In this document: positions 1 to 9,143 of the stretch, piece by piece
Layout of the letters: each line of letters opens with the position of its first letter
Numbering within the stretch: the stretch's first letter is position 1
Translations under genes and position numbers: made by a program
Notes under the pieces: model-generated
Databases searched by the model: none
Seen by the model: the letters and a program-made list of their open reading frames with translations, nothing else
Told to the model about the DNA's origin: nothing
Source of the DNA: an uncultured Ruminococcus sp.
GTDB taxonomy: Bacteria; Bacillota; Clostridia; Oscillospirales; Acutalibacteraceae
Assembly (NCBI GenBank): GCA_910585865.1
Contig: CAJUGO010000003.1
Span: 62,001-126,000, forward strand
Length of the DNA stretch: 64,000 nt
Direction: 5' to 3'

Positions 1-449
1 ATTCCGTTTCACACATTACAAAAGACGGCGATATTGGCAGGATTGAAAAGGAAAACCTTGGTTTTGGATATAGAACAAGTGTTTATCGTAATAATGATTA
101 TATAATAACAGGTGTTGCTGTAAAGTTAAAAAAGGGAGATCCACAGGAAATTCAGAAAAAGATGGATGATTTTATGTCAAGACGCACAAGCAAGCAGCCG
201 CTTGAATTTCCTAGTGCTGGCAGTGTTTTTAAGCGTCCAAAAGGGAATTTTGCGGGCGCACTAATTGAGGAGTGCGGACTTAAGGGAAAGTCTGTAGGCG
301 GTGCGCAGGTATCTGAAAAACATGCAGGGTTTATTGTGAATAAATCAAATGCTACGGCTCGTGACGTAAAAAATTTAGTCAAAGAAATACAGGATACTGT
401 TTTAAAAGAAACAGGATATAATCTTGAATGCGAACTTATATTTTTATAA
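1..449 (+). CDS. murB: UDP-N-acetylenolpyruvoylglucosamine reductase, C-terminal part (5' end outside window)
   Basis: This is the C-terminal part of MurB, the cytoplasmic flavoenzyme that reduces UDP-GlcNAc-enolpyruvate to UDP-MurNAc for peptidoglycan. The window opens inside the gene; 148 residues are readable in frame 3 up to a TAA stop. Family landmarks are GYRTSVYR near the start of the visible part, PSAGSVFKRP (its Ser is the family's proton donor) and GGAQVSEKHAGFIVN. The C-terminal fold is otherwise of normal length. rapZ follows after 18 bases, the usual Firmicutes order. The gene is partial only because of the window edge; no damage is seen. Confidence 0.95.
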   Translation, partial: SVSHITKDGDIGRIEKENLGFGYRTSVYRNNDYIITGVAVKLKKGDPQEIQKKMDDFMSRRTSKQPLEFPSAGSVFKRPKGNFAGALIEECGLKGKSVGGAQVSEKHAGFIVNKSNATARDVKNLVKEIQDTVLKETGYNLECELIFL

Positions 450-467
450 AATTATAAAGGTGAAAAA

Positions 468-1331
468 ATGGAGTTTGTTATTATTAGCGGAATGTCCGGT
501 GCCGGTAAAACCACTGCACTGCATATTCTGGAGGATATTGGGTATTATTGTGTTGATAATATACCTTCATCGCTTTTGTCAACATTATATACGCTCTGCT
601 TAAAATCAGGCGATGAATCTATGAAGCGTGTTGCGGTTGTGGTCGATGTAAGGGGAAACGAAAAATTTGAGACAATGTATGCCGAAATAGAAAAATTTAA
701 AAAAACTTATGATAATGTTAAAGTAATGTTTTTTGATGCAAAGGTTGACAGCATCATTATTCGTTATAAGGAAACAAGGCGCAGGCATCCGCTTGCCGAA
801 CGTCTTAAAGACGGGTCAGTAGCTGAAGCGGTTGAGTTTGAAAAGGCGCTTTTGCTGCCGATAAAAAATCTTTCTGATTATAAGATTGACACTACATATA
901 TGTCAAACAAACAGCTGCGTGAACGGGTAATGTCTATGTTTATGAATGATACTTCCCAAGGGCTCACGCTTACTTTTATGTCATTTGGATTTAAATATGG
1001 AATACCTCTTGAGGCTGATCTAATTATGGATGTACGCTGTTTGCCGAATCCTTTTTATATTCCGGAGCTTAAACATCTTACCGGACTTGACGAAAGTGTA
1101 AGAACTTATGTATTGAACAGTGAGGAGACAACGGAATTTTTAAACAGATTGTTAAAGATGCTGGATTTTGCAGTACCTCTTTACCTTAAGGAAGGAAAGA
1201 GTGAGTTGGTTGTCGGCATAGGATGTACTGGCGGCAAGCACCGCAGTGTTACTATTGCAATGCAGCTTGATGAGTATTTTATACAAAAGGGCTATAAATG
1301 CGTTATTACACACAGAGATATCAGTAAATAA
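468..1331 (+). CDS. rapZ: RapZ/YvcJ family nucleotide-binding protein (RNase adapter family)
   Basis: A 287-residue P-loop protein of the RapZ/YvcJ family. In E. coli RapZ presents the sRNA GlmZ to RNase E; in Gram-positives the family binds and hydrolyses nucleotides and its exact role is less clear. The Walker A GMSGAGKT lies at residues 8-15, and the C-terminal signature GIGCTGGKHRSV at about 250-261. The length is normal. An AAAGGTG ribosome-binding site precedes the ATG. It sits between murB and whiA, as in many Firmicutes, but yvcK, which normally separates rapZ and whiA, is absent. Confidence 0.95.
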   Translation: MEFVIISGMSGAGKTTALHILEDIGYYCVDNIPSSLLSTLYTLCLKSGDESMKRVAVVVDVRGNEKFETMYAEIEKFKKTYDNVKVMFFDAKVDSIIIRYKETRRRHPLAERLKDGSVAEAVEFEKALLLPIKNLSDYKIDTTYMSNKQLRERVMSMFMNDTSQGLTLTFMSFGFKYGIPLEADLIMDVRCLPNPFYIPELKHLTGLDESVRTYVLNSEETTEFLNRLLKMLDFAVPLYLKEGKSELVVGIGCTGGKHRSVTIAMQLDEYFIQKGYKCVITHRDISK

Positions 1332-1340
1332 GAGGTAAGA

Positions 1341-2261
1341 ATGTATTTTTCATCTGAGGTAAAAAAAGAGCTTTGTTCTGTTGAAAGCTATGACAGAGAG
1401 GCATTAAAAGCCGAACTGTACGGTATGCTGATTTTTGGCAAACATTTCTCTGACAATAAAATTATTTTTACAACAGAAAATATTTATACAAGCAAAAGAA
1501 TTATACTTTTGCTTCAAAATTTATATATGCCTATAATTGAAAGACAAACCGCATTGCGTACCCGTGCAAGCAATAATTGTTTGCATAAAATAATAGTTGT
1601 TGATGAAAATGACTGCAAACGTATTTTTGAGGATTTCGGTCATTCCAATAAGCAAATCACATTAAGAGTAAACAGAGCTAATATTTCCAGCGAAGAGCTG
1701 GTATCCTCTTTTTTAAGAGGTGCATTTTTAGGATGCGGTTCTGTTTCTGACCCTATGAAAAGTTATCATGCTGAGTTTTGTGTACCATACAAAAATCTTT
1801 CAATCGATTTATGTAAAATATTATCCGAGATTACAGAGTGTGCACTGGCTCCCAAAACAGTTGTTCGCAGCGGAAACTATATTGTTTATTTTAAAGAGAG
1901 CGAACAGATTTGTGATTTATTTACTTATATCGGTGCGCCTATAAAAGCTATGGAAATAATGGGTACAAAAGCTGTAAAACAGGTTCGGAATAATGTAAAC
2001 CGACGGATTAACGGTGAGATTGCCAATATTGAAAAGGTGGCAGCTGCTTCGGCAAAACAGCTTGAGGTAATCAATCACATTAAAGAAACAATCGGTCTTG
2101 AGTCATTGCCGGATGATTTAAAAGAAATAGCATATTTGAGACTTGAAAATCCCGAAATGTCTTTACGTGATTTGGGACAGAATCTTTCTAATCCTATAAG
2201 CAGAAGCGGAGCAAATCACAGAATTAAGCGCTTGTTTGAATATACCGGCAGAGAGGAATAA
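1341..2261 (+). CDS. whiA: DNA-binding protein WhiA
   Basis: A 306-residue WhiA protein. The family joins an N-terminal LAGLIDADG homing-endonuclease-like domain, which has lost catalysis, to a C-terminal helix-turn-helix. It controls sporulation in actinobacteria and chromosome segregation and division in Bacillus. The C-terminal helix-turn-helix is seen in the stretch from EMSLRDLGQNLSN to RIKRLFEY (about 272-302). The central SSFLRGAFLGCGSVSDP segment is the family's best-conserved part. It starts 9 bases after rapZ and is followed almost at once by xseB, so it is surely cotranscribed. Confidence 0.94.
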   Translation: MYFSSEVKKELCSVESYDREALKAELYGMLIFGKHFSDNKIIFTTENIYTSKRIILLLQNLYMPIIERQTALRTRASNNCLHKIIVVDENDCKRIFEDFGHSNKQITLRVNRANISSEELVSSFLRGAFLGCGSVSDPMKSYHAEFCVPYKNLSIDLCKILSEITECALAPKTVVRSGNYIVYFKESEQICDLFTYIGAPIKAMEIMGTKAVKQVRNNVNRRINGEIANIEKVAAASAKQLEVINHIKETIGLESLPDDLKEIAYLRLENPEMSLRDLGQNLSNPISRSGANHRIKRLFEYTGREE

Positions 2262-2262
2262 T

Positions 2263-2478
2263 ATGATGTGTAAAATGACATTTGAAGAGGCAAATCAAGA
2301 ACTGGAAAAAACCGTAAGCAGGATGGAAAGCGGTAATCTTACTTTGCAGGAAAGCATGGATGAATATGCAAAGGCTTGTGAACTGCTTGCTTTTTGTATG
2401 AAAGAGCTTGAAACCTGCAAAGGTAAAATTGAAGATATAAACCAAAAAATAGACAGGCTGTCAAACGGAGGTAACTGA
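2263..2478 (+). CDS. xseB: Exodeoxyribonuclease VII small subunit
   Basis: A 71-residue helical protein matching XseB, the small subunit that joins XseA to form exonuclease VII, a single-strand DNase. It begins with the family-typical MTFEEANQELEKTVSRME and has the central SGNLTLQESMDEYAKA. An open frame extends upstream to 2236, but the ATG at 2263 is 7 bases after GAGAGG and is preferred; an ATG at 2266 is also possible. The usual partner xseA is not next to it, nor anywhere in this window. ispA starts just after the stop, as in other clostridia. Confidence 0.9.
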   Translation: MMCKMTFEEANQELEKTVSRMESGNLTLQESMDEYAKACELLAFCMKELETCKGKIEDINQKIDRLSNGGN

Positions 2479-2479
2479 T

Positions 2480-3358
2480 ATGAATAGTTCAGATTATGCT
2501 GCAATTATTGAACAGTCATTATTTGATTTTTTGCCGAGTAAAGACTGCAATGAAAAGAGACTGATAGAAGCTATGCAGTACAGCCTTGAGGCAGGGGGTA
2601 AACGTGTGCGTCCTCGGCTGGTGCTTGAATTTAATGAACTATGTTCCGGAAAAACTGAGAGTGCACTGCCTTTTGCATGTGCAGTAGAGATGATTCATAC
2701 TTATTCACTTATTCATGATGATTTGCCATGTATGGATGATGATGATTTGCGCAGAGGCAAGCCGGCAAACCATAAAGTTTTCGGAGAGGATATAGCTCTG
2801 CTTGCAGGTGATGCCCTTCTTACGCTTGCCTTTGAAACTATTACATGTGATAATACCGTTTCTTTGTCAGGCGCTGATTCCTGTTGTAAGGCTGCTGCTG
2901 TTCTGGCTCGTTATGCTGGTGCAAATGGAATGGTCGGAGGTCAGGTGATAGACCTGATCAGTGAAAACACAAATGCGCCCGTTGAAATTTTACAGGAAAT
3001 GGACTATAAAAAAACTGCATGTCTTATTAAAGCAGCATGTGAACTCGGATGTATTTGTGCAGGAGCAGATGACGTGAAGATTAAAGCAGCGTCTCAGTAC
3101 GGTGAATGTATAGGAATTGCTTTTCAGATTCAGGATGATATACTTGATGTTATATCTTCTGATGAAGAGCTTGGCAAGCCTGTGGGCAGTGATAAAGAAA
3201 ACAGTAAATCAACTTATGTATCCCTGCTGGGTATAGACGAATGTAAAAAAATTGTTCAAAGTCTTACCAATGAAGCTGTAAACGCTCTTAAAGTGTTTGA
3301 CGCGGATTCTTCATCGCTTAAAAATATGGCATATCAGTTGGCAAACAGAAGTAATTAA
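2480..3358 (+). CDS. ispA: Polyprenyl (geranyl/farnesyl) diphosphate synthase
   Basis: A 292-residue trans-prenyltransferase that condenses DMAPP with IPP to make short-chain (probably C15) diphosphates for undecaprenyl carrier and quinone synthesis. The IPP-binding GGKRVRP is at 39-45. The first Asp-rich motif, DDLPCMDDDD, is at 80-89, with the two-residue insertion typical of bacterial FPP synthases. The second motif, QIQDDILD, is at about 215. It lies directly before dxs, which supplies the precursors. The exact chain length cannot be read from sequence alone. Confidence 0.93.
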   Translation: MNSSDYAAIIEQSLFDFLPSKDCNEKRLIEAMQYSLEAGGKRVRPRLVLEFNELCSGKTESALPFACAVEMIHTYSLIHDDLPCMDDDDLRRGKPANHKVFGEDIALLAGDALLTLAFETITCDNTVSLSGADSCCKAAAVLARYAGANGMVGGQVIDLISENTNAPVEILQEMDYKKTACLIKAACELGCICAGADDVKIKAASQYGECIGIAFQIQDDILDVISSDEELGKPVGSDKENSKSTYVSLLGIDECKKIVQSLTNEAVNALKVFDADSSSLKNMAYQLANRSN

Positions 3359-3387
3359 TTTGTTTATGGAATTAAAATTTGTTGGGA

Positions 3388-5274
3388 ATGGATAATGGAA
3401 AAATGGGTGAATATAGACTGCTTTCAAAAATTAAATCCCCACACGATGTTAAATGTATTGATGAAAAGGATATACCTGAGCTATGTACTGAAATCAGAGA
3501 AAAACTTGTTGAAACCGTTTCGGTAAACGGAGGACATCTTTCGCCTAATTTAGGTGTTGTTGAACTTACGGTTGCGCTTAACCGTATTTTCAGTTTTCCA
3601 AAGGACAGTATTGTTTGGGATGTCGGGCATCAGGCATATACTCATAAGCTTCTTACGGGAAGATTCAGTGATTTTGATACGCTTCGCCTTAGAGACGGCA
3701 TCTCCGGATTTCCAAAGCGAAGTGAAAGTAAATATGATGATTTTAATACAGGACACAGCAGTACATCAATTTCAGCTGCATTCGGAATTGCAAATGCAAA
3801 GCAGCTGACCGGTGACCAAAGCTATACAATTGCAGTGATAGGCGACGGTTCATTTACGGGCGGACTTGCCTATGAGGCAATGAATAATGCAGGAAGATTT
3901 AAAAAAAATTTTATTGTTATTTTAAATGACAATAAAATGTCAATTTCACCTAATGTCGGTGCCTTTCCTCGTTATCTTACAACAGTAAGAATCCAGCCGT
4001 GGTATATCCGTGTAAAGCGTGTTACTGAAAAAGTTCTTTCAAGAATTCCTCTTTTTGGAAAGCCTGTAAAGTCATTCTTACAAAGAGGAAAATCAAGAAT
4101 TAAAAATATAGTTTATAAGAATACTCTTTTTGATTGTTTTGGATTTACTTATTTAGGTCCGATTGACGGTCATAATGTAGAGGAACTCGAAAATGCACTT
4201 AAGGCTGCTAAAAAGATAAATTCTCCTGTGATGCTGCATGTTGTTACAAAAAAGGGTAAGGGATATCAGCCAGCAGAGGAAAAACCCGGTGAGTTTCACG
4301 GAATAGGTCAATTTGATATAGATTCAGGAGAACCTATTTCAAGTCATAAAGGCTTTTCAGCTGAATTTGGAAAAGCTATGTGTGAACTAGCGGAGAATGA
4401 TAAAAAAATTTGTGCAATTACTGCTGCAATGTCACAGGGAACCGGATTAAGTGAATTTGCTAAGAAGTACAGAGACAGATTCTATGATGTAGGTATTGCA
4501 GAGGAACATGCCGTTACTTTTGGCTGTGGACTTGCTGCAAAGGGTATGAGACCTGTATTTGCGGTATATTCAACATTTTTGCAGAGAGCTTATGACCAGT
4601 TGATTCACGATGCAGCGTTGGGAAAGCTGCATCTTGTGCTTGGAGTAGACCGTGCAGGAATCGTAGGCAGTGACGGCGAAACACATCAGGGTGTATTTGA
4701 TGTGTCTATTTTAAATACTATACCGAATACAACCATATTTTCTCCGACATATTTTGACGGCATGAGAAAATCACTTGCAACTGCTGTTTATGTTTGTGAC
4801 AGTCTTGCAGTTGTTCGTTATCCGCGCGGGGGAGAACTGTATAAACCCGAGGATTTTTATGATGAAAGTATTGTTTTTGATATTTACGGAAATGAATTAT
4901 GTAAAAATCTGATTATTACCTACGGACGATTATTTTCATATGCCTGCAGGGCTAAGGAAAAACTTGCGGAAATGGGCATTGATGTATGCATACTAAAGCT
5001 ATGCAGAATAAAACCTGTTGATGAAAAAGCTGTTGAATTTGCATCATCATTTAAAAATGTATGGTTTTTTGAAGAAGGTATTAAAAACGGCGGCATTGCA
5101 CGGAATTTTTCTGATTTGCTGTGCTGTACGGAGTTTAACGGGGATTATCATATTATGGCAATTGACGATAAATTTGTTAAACAAATGTCGGTGTCAGAAG
5201 CATTACATGAGCTAAAACTTGATAATGATGGAATGGTAAAAACAATTTGTAAAGATTTAAAGGATAATATATGA
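3388..5274 (+). CDS. dxs: 1-deoxy-D-xylulose-5-phosphate synthase
   Basis: A thiamine-diphosphate enzyme of about 628 residues that joins pyruvate and glyceraldehyde-3-phosphate in the first step of the MEP isoprenoid pathway. The transketolase-like motifs are present: GGHLSPNLGVVELTVAL, WDVGHQAYTHK, the TPP site GDGSFTGGLAYEAMNN and, in the second domain, GIAEEHAVTFGCGLA with the catalytic Glu. The frame stays open up to a TTG at 3379. The ATG at 3388 is preferred and the ATG at 3403 is possible, because no strong ribosome-binding site separates them. Its end overlaps tlyA by four bases, implying translational coupling. Confidence 0.95.
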   Translation: MDNGKMGEYRLLSKIKSPHDVKCIDEKDIPELCTEIREKLVETVSVNGGHLSPNLGVVELTVALNRIFSFPKDSIVWDVGHQAYTHKLLTGRFSDFDTLRLRDGISGFPKRSESKYDDFNTGHSSTSISAAFGIANAKQLTGDQSYTIAVIGDGSFTGGLAYEAMNNAGRFKKNFIVILNDNKMSISPNVGAFPRYLTTVRIQPWYIRVKRVTEKVLSRIPLFGKPVKSFLQRGKSRIKNIVYKNTLFDCFGFTYLGPIDGHNVEELENALKAAKKINSPVMLHVVTKKGKGYQPAEEKPGEFHGIGQFDIDSGEPISSHKGFSAEFGKAMCELAENDKKICAITAAMSQGTGLSEFAKKYRDRFYDVGIAEEHAVTFGCGLAAKGMRPVFAVYSTFLQRAYDQLIHDAALGKLHLVLGVDRAGIVGSDGETHQGVFDVSILNTIPNTTIFSPTYFDGMRKSLATAVYVCDSLAVVRYPRGGELYKPEDFYDESIVFDIYGNELCKNLIITYGRLFSYACRAKEKLAEMGIDVCILKLCRIKPVDEKAVEFASSFKNVWFFEEGIKNGGIARNFSDLLCCTEFNGDYHIMAIDDKFVKQMSVSEALHELKLDNDGMVKTICKDLKDNI

Positions 5275-6074
5275 AAAAAAGACTTGATATACTTGTTTTT
5301 GAAAAAGGTTTTACAGACAGCCGTGAAAAGGCGAAAGCTGTAATTATGTCCGGACAGGTGTATGTAGATAATCAAAAAGCCGATAAATGCGGTATATCAT
5401 ATGATGAAAATGTTAAAATTGAAGTCAGAGGCAATATGCAGAAATATGTCAGCCGCGGAGGTTTAAAACTTGAAAAGGCAATACAAAACTTTGATTTGGA
5501 CTTAAAAGATAAAACAGCTATGGATATCGGAGCTTCCACAGGAGGCTTTACTGACTGTATGCTGCAAAACGGGGCAAAAAAGGTATATTCTATTGATGTA
5601 GGTTACGGTCAACTGGCATGGAAACTTAGAAATGATGAACGAGTTGTAAATTTAGAGCGAACCAATATGCGTAAGGTCACTAATGAGCAAGTCCCTGATG
5701 AGATAGACTTTTTTTCAGTGGATGTTTCATTTATTTCGCTAAAGCTGATTCTTCCGACAGCACGCAGACTTATGGCTGAAAATGCTCAGGCCGTCTGCCT
5801 TATTAAACCGCAGTTTGAAGCAGGCAGAGGAAAAGTCGGAAAAAAAGGTGTTGTACGTGACCCGTCAGTACATATTGAAGTCGTTGAAAATATTTATAAT
5901 TTTTGCCTTGAAAACGGTTTTGATATACTTAACCTTGATTTTTCACCTATTAAAGGACCTGAAGGTAATATTGAATATCTTATTCATTTGCAAAAAAGCG
6001 AGAATCCCCAAATATATACTTCCGTGACCCCGACAGAGCTTGTTGAAAAATCCCATATGACTTTGGATAAATAA
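5271..6074 (+). CDS. tlyA: TlyA family rRNA (cytidine-2'-O)-methyltransferase
   Basis: A 267-residue protein with an N-terminal S4 RNA-binding domain (about 1-60, starting KKRLDILVFEKGFTDSREKA) and an FtsJ-like SAM methyltransferase domain. The SAM site is DIGASTGGFTDCMLQNGA, followed by IDVGYGQLAWKLR. Family members methylate ribose at cytidines of 16S or 23S rRNA; some are also called haemolysin A for historical reasons. The start overlaps the dxs stop (ATGA). The position between dxs and nadK is the conserved clostridial order. Confidence 0.93.
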   Translation: MKKRLDILVFEKGFTDSREKAKAVIMSGQVYVDNQKADKCGISYDENVKIEVRGNMQKYVSRGGLKLEKAIQNFDLDLKDKTAMDIGASTGGFTDCMLQNGAKKVYSIDVGYGQLAWKLRNDERVVNLERTNMRKVTNEQVPDEIDFFSVDVSFISLKLILPTARRLMAENAQAVCLIKPQFEAGRGKVGKKGVVRDPSVHIEVVENIYNFCLENGFDILNLDFSPIKGPEGNIEYLIHLQKSENPQIYTSVTPTELVEKSHMTLDK

Positions 6075-6083
6075 GGTGATTTA

Positions 6084-6941
6084 ATGAAAACTGCAATTTT
6101 GGTAAATCTTACAAAGGAACCTGCAATATCATGCGCTAAAAAGGTTGCAATTCTTTTGCTGGACAAAAATGCGGAAATATGTATGCTTTCAGAATGTATG
6201 TCATTTTTTAAGGGAATACACATAACATATTACGACAAAATAGATGAAATATTTAAAAATTGTGATATAGCTGTTACTGTTGGCGGCGACGGCACAATAA
6301 TTCATGCGGCAAAGTATGCCGCAAATGCGGAAAAACCGCTTATTGGTGTAAATGTAGGCAGACTTGGTTTTGCTGCTGATGTTGAACCTGATGAAATTGA
6401 CAGCCTTGGGCGTCTTGTGAGTGGCGATTACACAACGCAAGAAAGAATATTGCTCGATGTTGAAGTTATAAAAAACAATGAATCGCGACACTACCTGGCT
6501 GTAAATGATGCAGTAATTGCCAGGGGTCAGCTTTCAAAAATTATCGATTTACATCTTTCACTTGATGGAGAGGAAATCTCAAAATATCGTGCTGACGGAC
6601 TGCTGTTTTCAACTCCTACCGGTTCCACCGCGTACTCGTTGTCAGCAGGAGGGCCTATTCTTTCACCGCAAATGGAGTGTATTCTTCTCACACCTGTATG
6701 CCCACATTCGCTTTTTTCACGCTCTGTACTTTTTGACGGAAAATCTGAACTTTCGGTATCTGTAAAAATTCCTTCGGAATGCTGCTGCGTACTTACTGTA
6801 GACGGTGAAGAAAATGTTGATATTTTGGCCGATGATAGAGTAATTATAAAAAAATCTGATTTAAAGCTTCAGCTTATCTCATTGCATAATCGCAACTTTT
6901 ACAAGCTGTTAAACGAAAAACTGAAAGAGAGGGAAATATAG
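6084..6941 (+). CDS. nadK: NAD kinase
   Basis: A 285-residue NAD kinase that phosphorylates NAD to NADP in the cytosol. The catalytic GGDGTIIHAAK motif is present, followed by NVGRLGFAADVEPDE and the second conserved block STPTGSTAYSLSAGGPI. Length and domain order are normal. The stop TAG shares its last base with the GTG start of argR, so translation of the two is probably coupled. The gene lies in this operon in clostridia but elsewhere in Bacillus subtilis. Confidence 0.95.
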   Translation: MKTAILVNLTKEPAISCAKKVAILLLDKNAEICMLSECMSFFKGIHITYYDKIDEIFKNCDIAVTVGGDGTIIHAAKYAANAEKPLIGVNVGRLGFAADVEPDEIDSLGRLVSGDYTTQERILLDVEVIKNNESRHYLAVNDAVIARGQLSKIIDLHLSLDGEEISKYRADGLLFSTPTGSTAYSLSAGGPILSPQMECILLTPVCPHSLFSRSVLFDGKSELSVSVKIPSECCCVLTVDGEENVDILADDRVIIKKSDLKLQLISLHNRNFYKLLNEKLKEREI

Positions 6942-7387
6942 TGAAAACAAGAAGACATTCAAGAATACTTGATATTATAACTGAATTTCCCATAGAAACA
7001 CAGGATGAGCTTCTTTCAAGGCTTAAAGAAGAAGGATTTAAAGCTACACAGGCGACTATTTCGCGTGATATAAAAGATTTGCGGCTTGTAAAAACCCTTG
7101 GAGGCGATGGGAAATACCGATATGTTTCTGCATCAAAAGATTCTACAGATATTCGCTCGAATTTTTCAGCTCTCTTTAGCACTTCTGTAAATTCAATTGA
7201 TTATGCTCAGAATTTTGTTGTTATAAAAACTCTCAGCGGAATGGCTCAGGCTGTTTGCGCGGCACTTGATTCAATCGGTTATCAGGAAGTTTTAGGCACA
7301 ATTGCAGGAGATGATACTATTTTTATCGTTTGTCGCTGTGCAGAACTTGCCGTGAATCTTACAGATGAACTTAAAAAGTTAATTTGA
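6941..7387 (+). CDS. argR: Arginine repressor ArgR/AhrC
   Basis: A 148-residue arginine-responsive regulator. The N-terminal winged helix has QDELLSRLKEEGF and TQATISRDIKDLRLVK. The C-terminal oligomerisation and arginine-binding domain carries GTIAGDDTIFIVCR, where the paired Asp residues bind arginine. The start is GTG, overlapping the nadK stop. The family represses arginine synthesis and activates catabolism as a hexamer. No arginine gene lies nearby; proC at 31766 is the only amino-acid gene of related metabolism in the window. Confidence 0.95.
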   Translation: MKTRRHSRILDIITEFPIETQDELLSRLKEEGFKATQATISRDIKDLRLVKTLGGDGKYRYVSASKDSTDIRSNFSALFSTSVNSIDYAQNFVVIKTLSGMAQAVCAALDSIGYQEVLGTIAGDDTIFIVCRCAELAVNLTDELKKLI

Positions 7388-7405
7388 CGGGACTGATATG
7401 GAAAT

Positions 7406-9073
7406 ATGCTGAAAACTCTTTATATTGAAAATATTGCAGTAATTGAGAAAACTTCTATAAATTTTAATAGCGGTCTTAACGTTCTTACCGGTGAAACCGG
7501 AGCAGGAAAAAGTATTATAATTGATGCGATTAATGCAATTATGGGACAACGCACTTCAAAGGACATTATACGCACTGGTGCAAGCAATGCATTTGTGAGT
7601 GCGGAATTTACAGATATCAATGATGCTGCTTTAGAAAAATTGGATGAACTTGGTTTTAAGTGTGACGATGAAACTCTTATCCTGCAAAGAACGCTGAATC
7701 TCAGTGGAAAAAGCAGCTGTAAAGTTAACGGCAGACCTGCAACGGTTTCTATGCTCAGGGAGATTTCGTATAATTTGATAAATATTCACGGTCAGCATGA
7801 AAGTTACGAACTCTTTTCACCTGAATCGCATATTAATTATATTGACAATTTTGGGTGTTGTAAACAACTTCTCAATGAATATAAAACAGAATATAATCAA
7901 TACAAAATACTAAACAAAAAGTTGCATGAAGCTAATGCGGATGAAAGTGAACGGCTTAAAGAAATTGATTTATTATCATATCAGTCAAATGAGTTATTTG
8001 AAGCAGATGTACAGATAGGAGAGGAAGAAAGACTCGAGTCTGAAAGAAAGGCTCTTATGAGCTTTGAAAAGATTTTTTCGCTTCTTAATCATGCAAAAAT
8101 GATGCTTGACGGTGACGGCAGTACAGATGGCGGAATTGAGGCTGTAGATTCAGCCGCTGCTGCTGTTCAGAAAGCTGCCTCTTATAATGAGGAATATGAA
8201 AACATTTCAAATGTACTATCAGATACTTATTATAACCTTAAGGACTGTGCAGAAAATATATCAGATGCCATAGATTTTCTTGAAAGTGATCCGCAGAGGC
8301 TTGCTGAAATTGAGGAAAGGCTTGATTTGCTCAACAGATTATCACGCAAGTATAACTGTTCTTGTGACGATTTGCCGAGCCTTGCTGAAACATATCAGGC
8401 ACGCCTTGATGAGCTTATGAATTATGACAGAAATCGTGATGAACTTATTAAAGCTTATGAGTCTGCAAAGGAAAAAGCTTTTGCAGCGGCACAAAAACTT
8501 AGCAATATGCGCAAACAAACTGCACAGGATTTTGCTTTAAGAGTAAAGTCAGAGATGTCATTTTTAAATATGCCTAATGTTGAACTGGTACCGTCTTTTG
8601 AGACAGTTGATTTCACATCAAAAGGTATCGACAAAGTAGAATTATTGATTTCGGCAAATCCGGGTGAGATTCCGCGTCCGGTATCAAAAATTGCCTCCGG
8701 AGGTGAGCTGTCAAGAATGATGCTTGCTATCAAGACCGTACTTGCAAATTCGGACAGCGTGGATACCCTTATTTTTGATGAAGTTGACACAGGTATTTCG
8801 GGTTCAGCAGCAGAAAAGGTTGGACTAAAGCTTAAGGCAGTATCAAAATGCAGTCAGGTTCTTTGTGTTACTCATCAGGCACAGATTGCTGCACTGGCAG
8901 ATTATCATTTTCTTATCTGTAAGCAGTTTGAGCAGGGAAGAACTTTTACAAATATAAATGAGCTTGATCACAGCGGACGTGTAAATGAGCTTGCACGCAT
9001 AATTGGCGGGGTAAATGTATCGGAAGCAGCGCTTTTACATGCTGAATCAATGCTCAGCGAATATAATAATTAG
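7406..9073 (+). CDS. recN: DNA repair protein RecN
   Basis: A 555-residue SMC-like ATPase acting early in double-strand break repair. The Walker A GETGAGKS is at 29-36. The ABC signature is KIASGGELSRMMLAIK and Walker B is TLIFDEVDTGISG. Between them lies a long charged coiled-coil region. Length is normal. The gene follows argR by 18 bases as usual in Firmicutes. The genes that normally come next (spoIVB and spo0A) are not here; recJ follows after a 70-base gap that shows no terminator. Confidence 0.95.
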   Translation: MLKTLYIENIAVIEKTSINFNSGLNVLTGETGAGKSIIIDAINAIMGQRTSKDIIRTGASNAFVSAEFTDINDAALEKLDELGFKCDDETLILQRTLNLSGKSSCKVNGRPATVSMLREISYNLINIHGQHESYELFSPESHINYIDNFGCCKQLLNEYKTEYNQYKILNKKLHEANADESERLKEIDLLSYQSNELFEADVQIGEEERLESERKALMSFEKIFSLLNHAKMMLDGDGSTDGGIEAVDSAAAAVQKAASYNEEYENISNVLSDTYYNLKDCAENISDAIDFLESDPQRLAEIEERLDLLNRLSRKYNCSCDDLPSLAETYQARLDELMNYDRNRDELIKAYESAKEKAFAAAQKLSNMRKQTAQDFALRVKSEMSFLNMPNVELVPSFETVDFTSKGIDKVELLISANPGEIPRPVSKIASGGELSRMMLAIKTVLANSDSVDTLIFDEVDTGISGSAAEKVGLKLKAVSKCSQVLCVTHQAQIAALADYHFLICKQFEQGRTFTNINELDHSGRVNELARIIGGVNVSEAALLHAESMLSEYNN

Positions 9074-9143
9074 ACAATTAATAAGTATAAAGGATTTTAA
9101 GGATGTTTTTATTGAATATTAATATAAGAAAGGATGCGGCATT

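Noticed and set aside
3379..3387. TTG at 3379 as the dxs start
   Set aside because: No ribosome-binding site is well placed for it, and ATG codons at 3388 and 3403 fit the family's usual N-terminus better.
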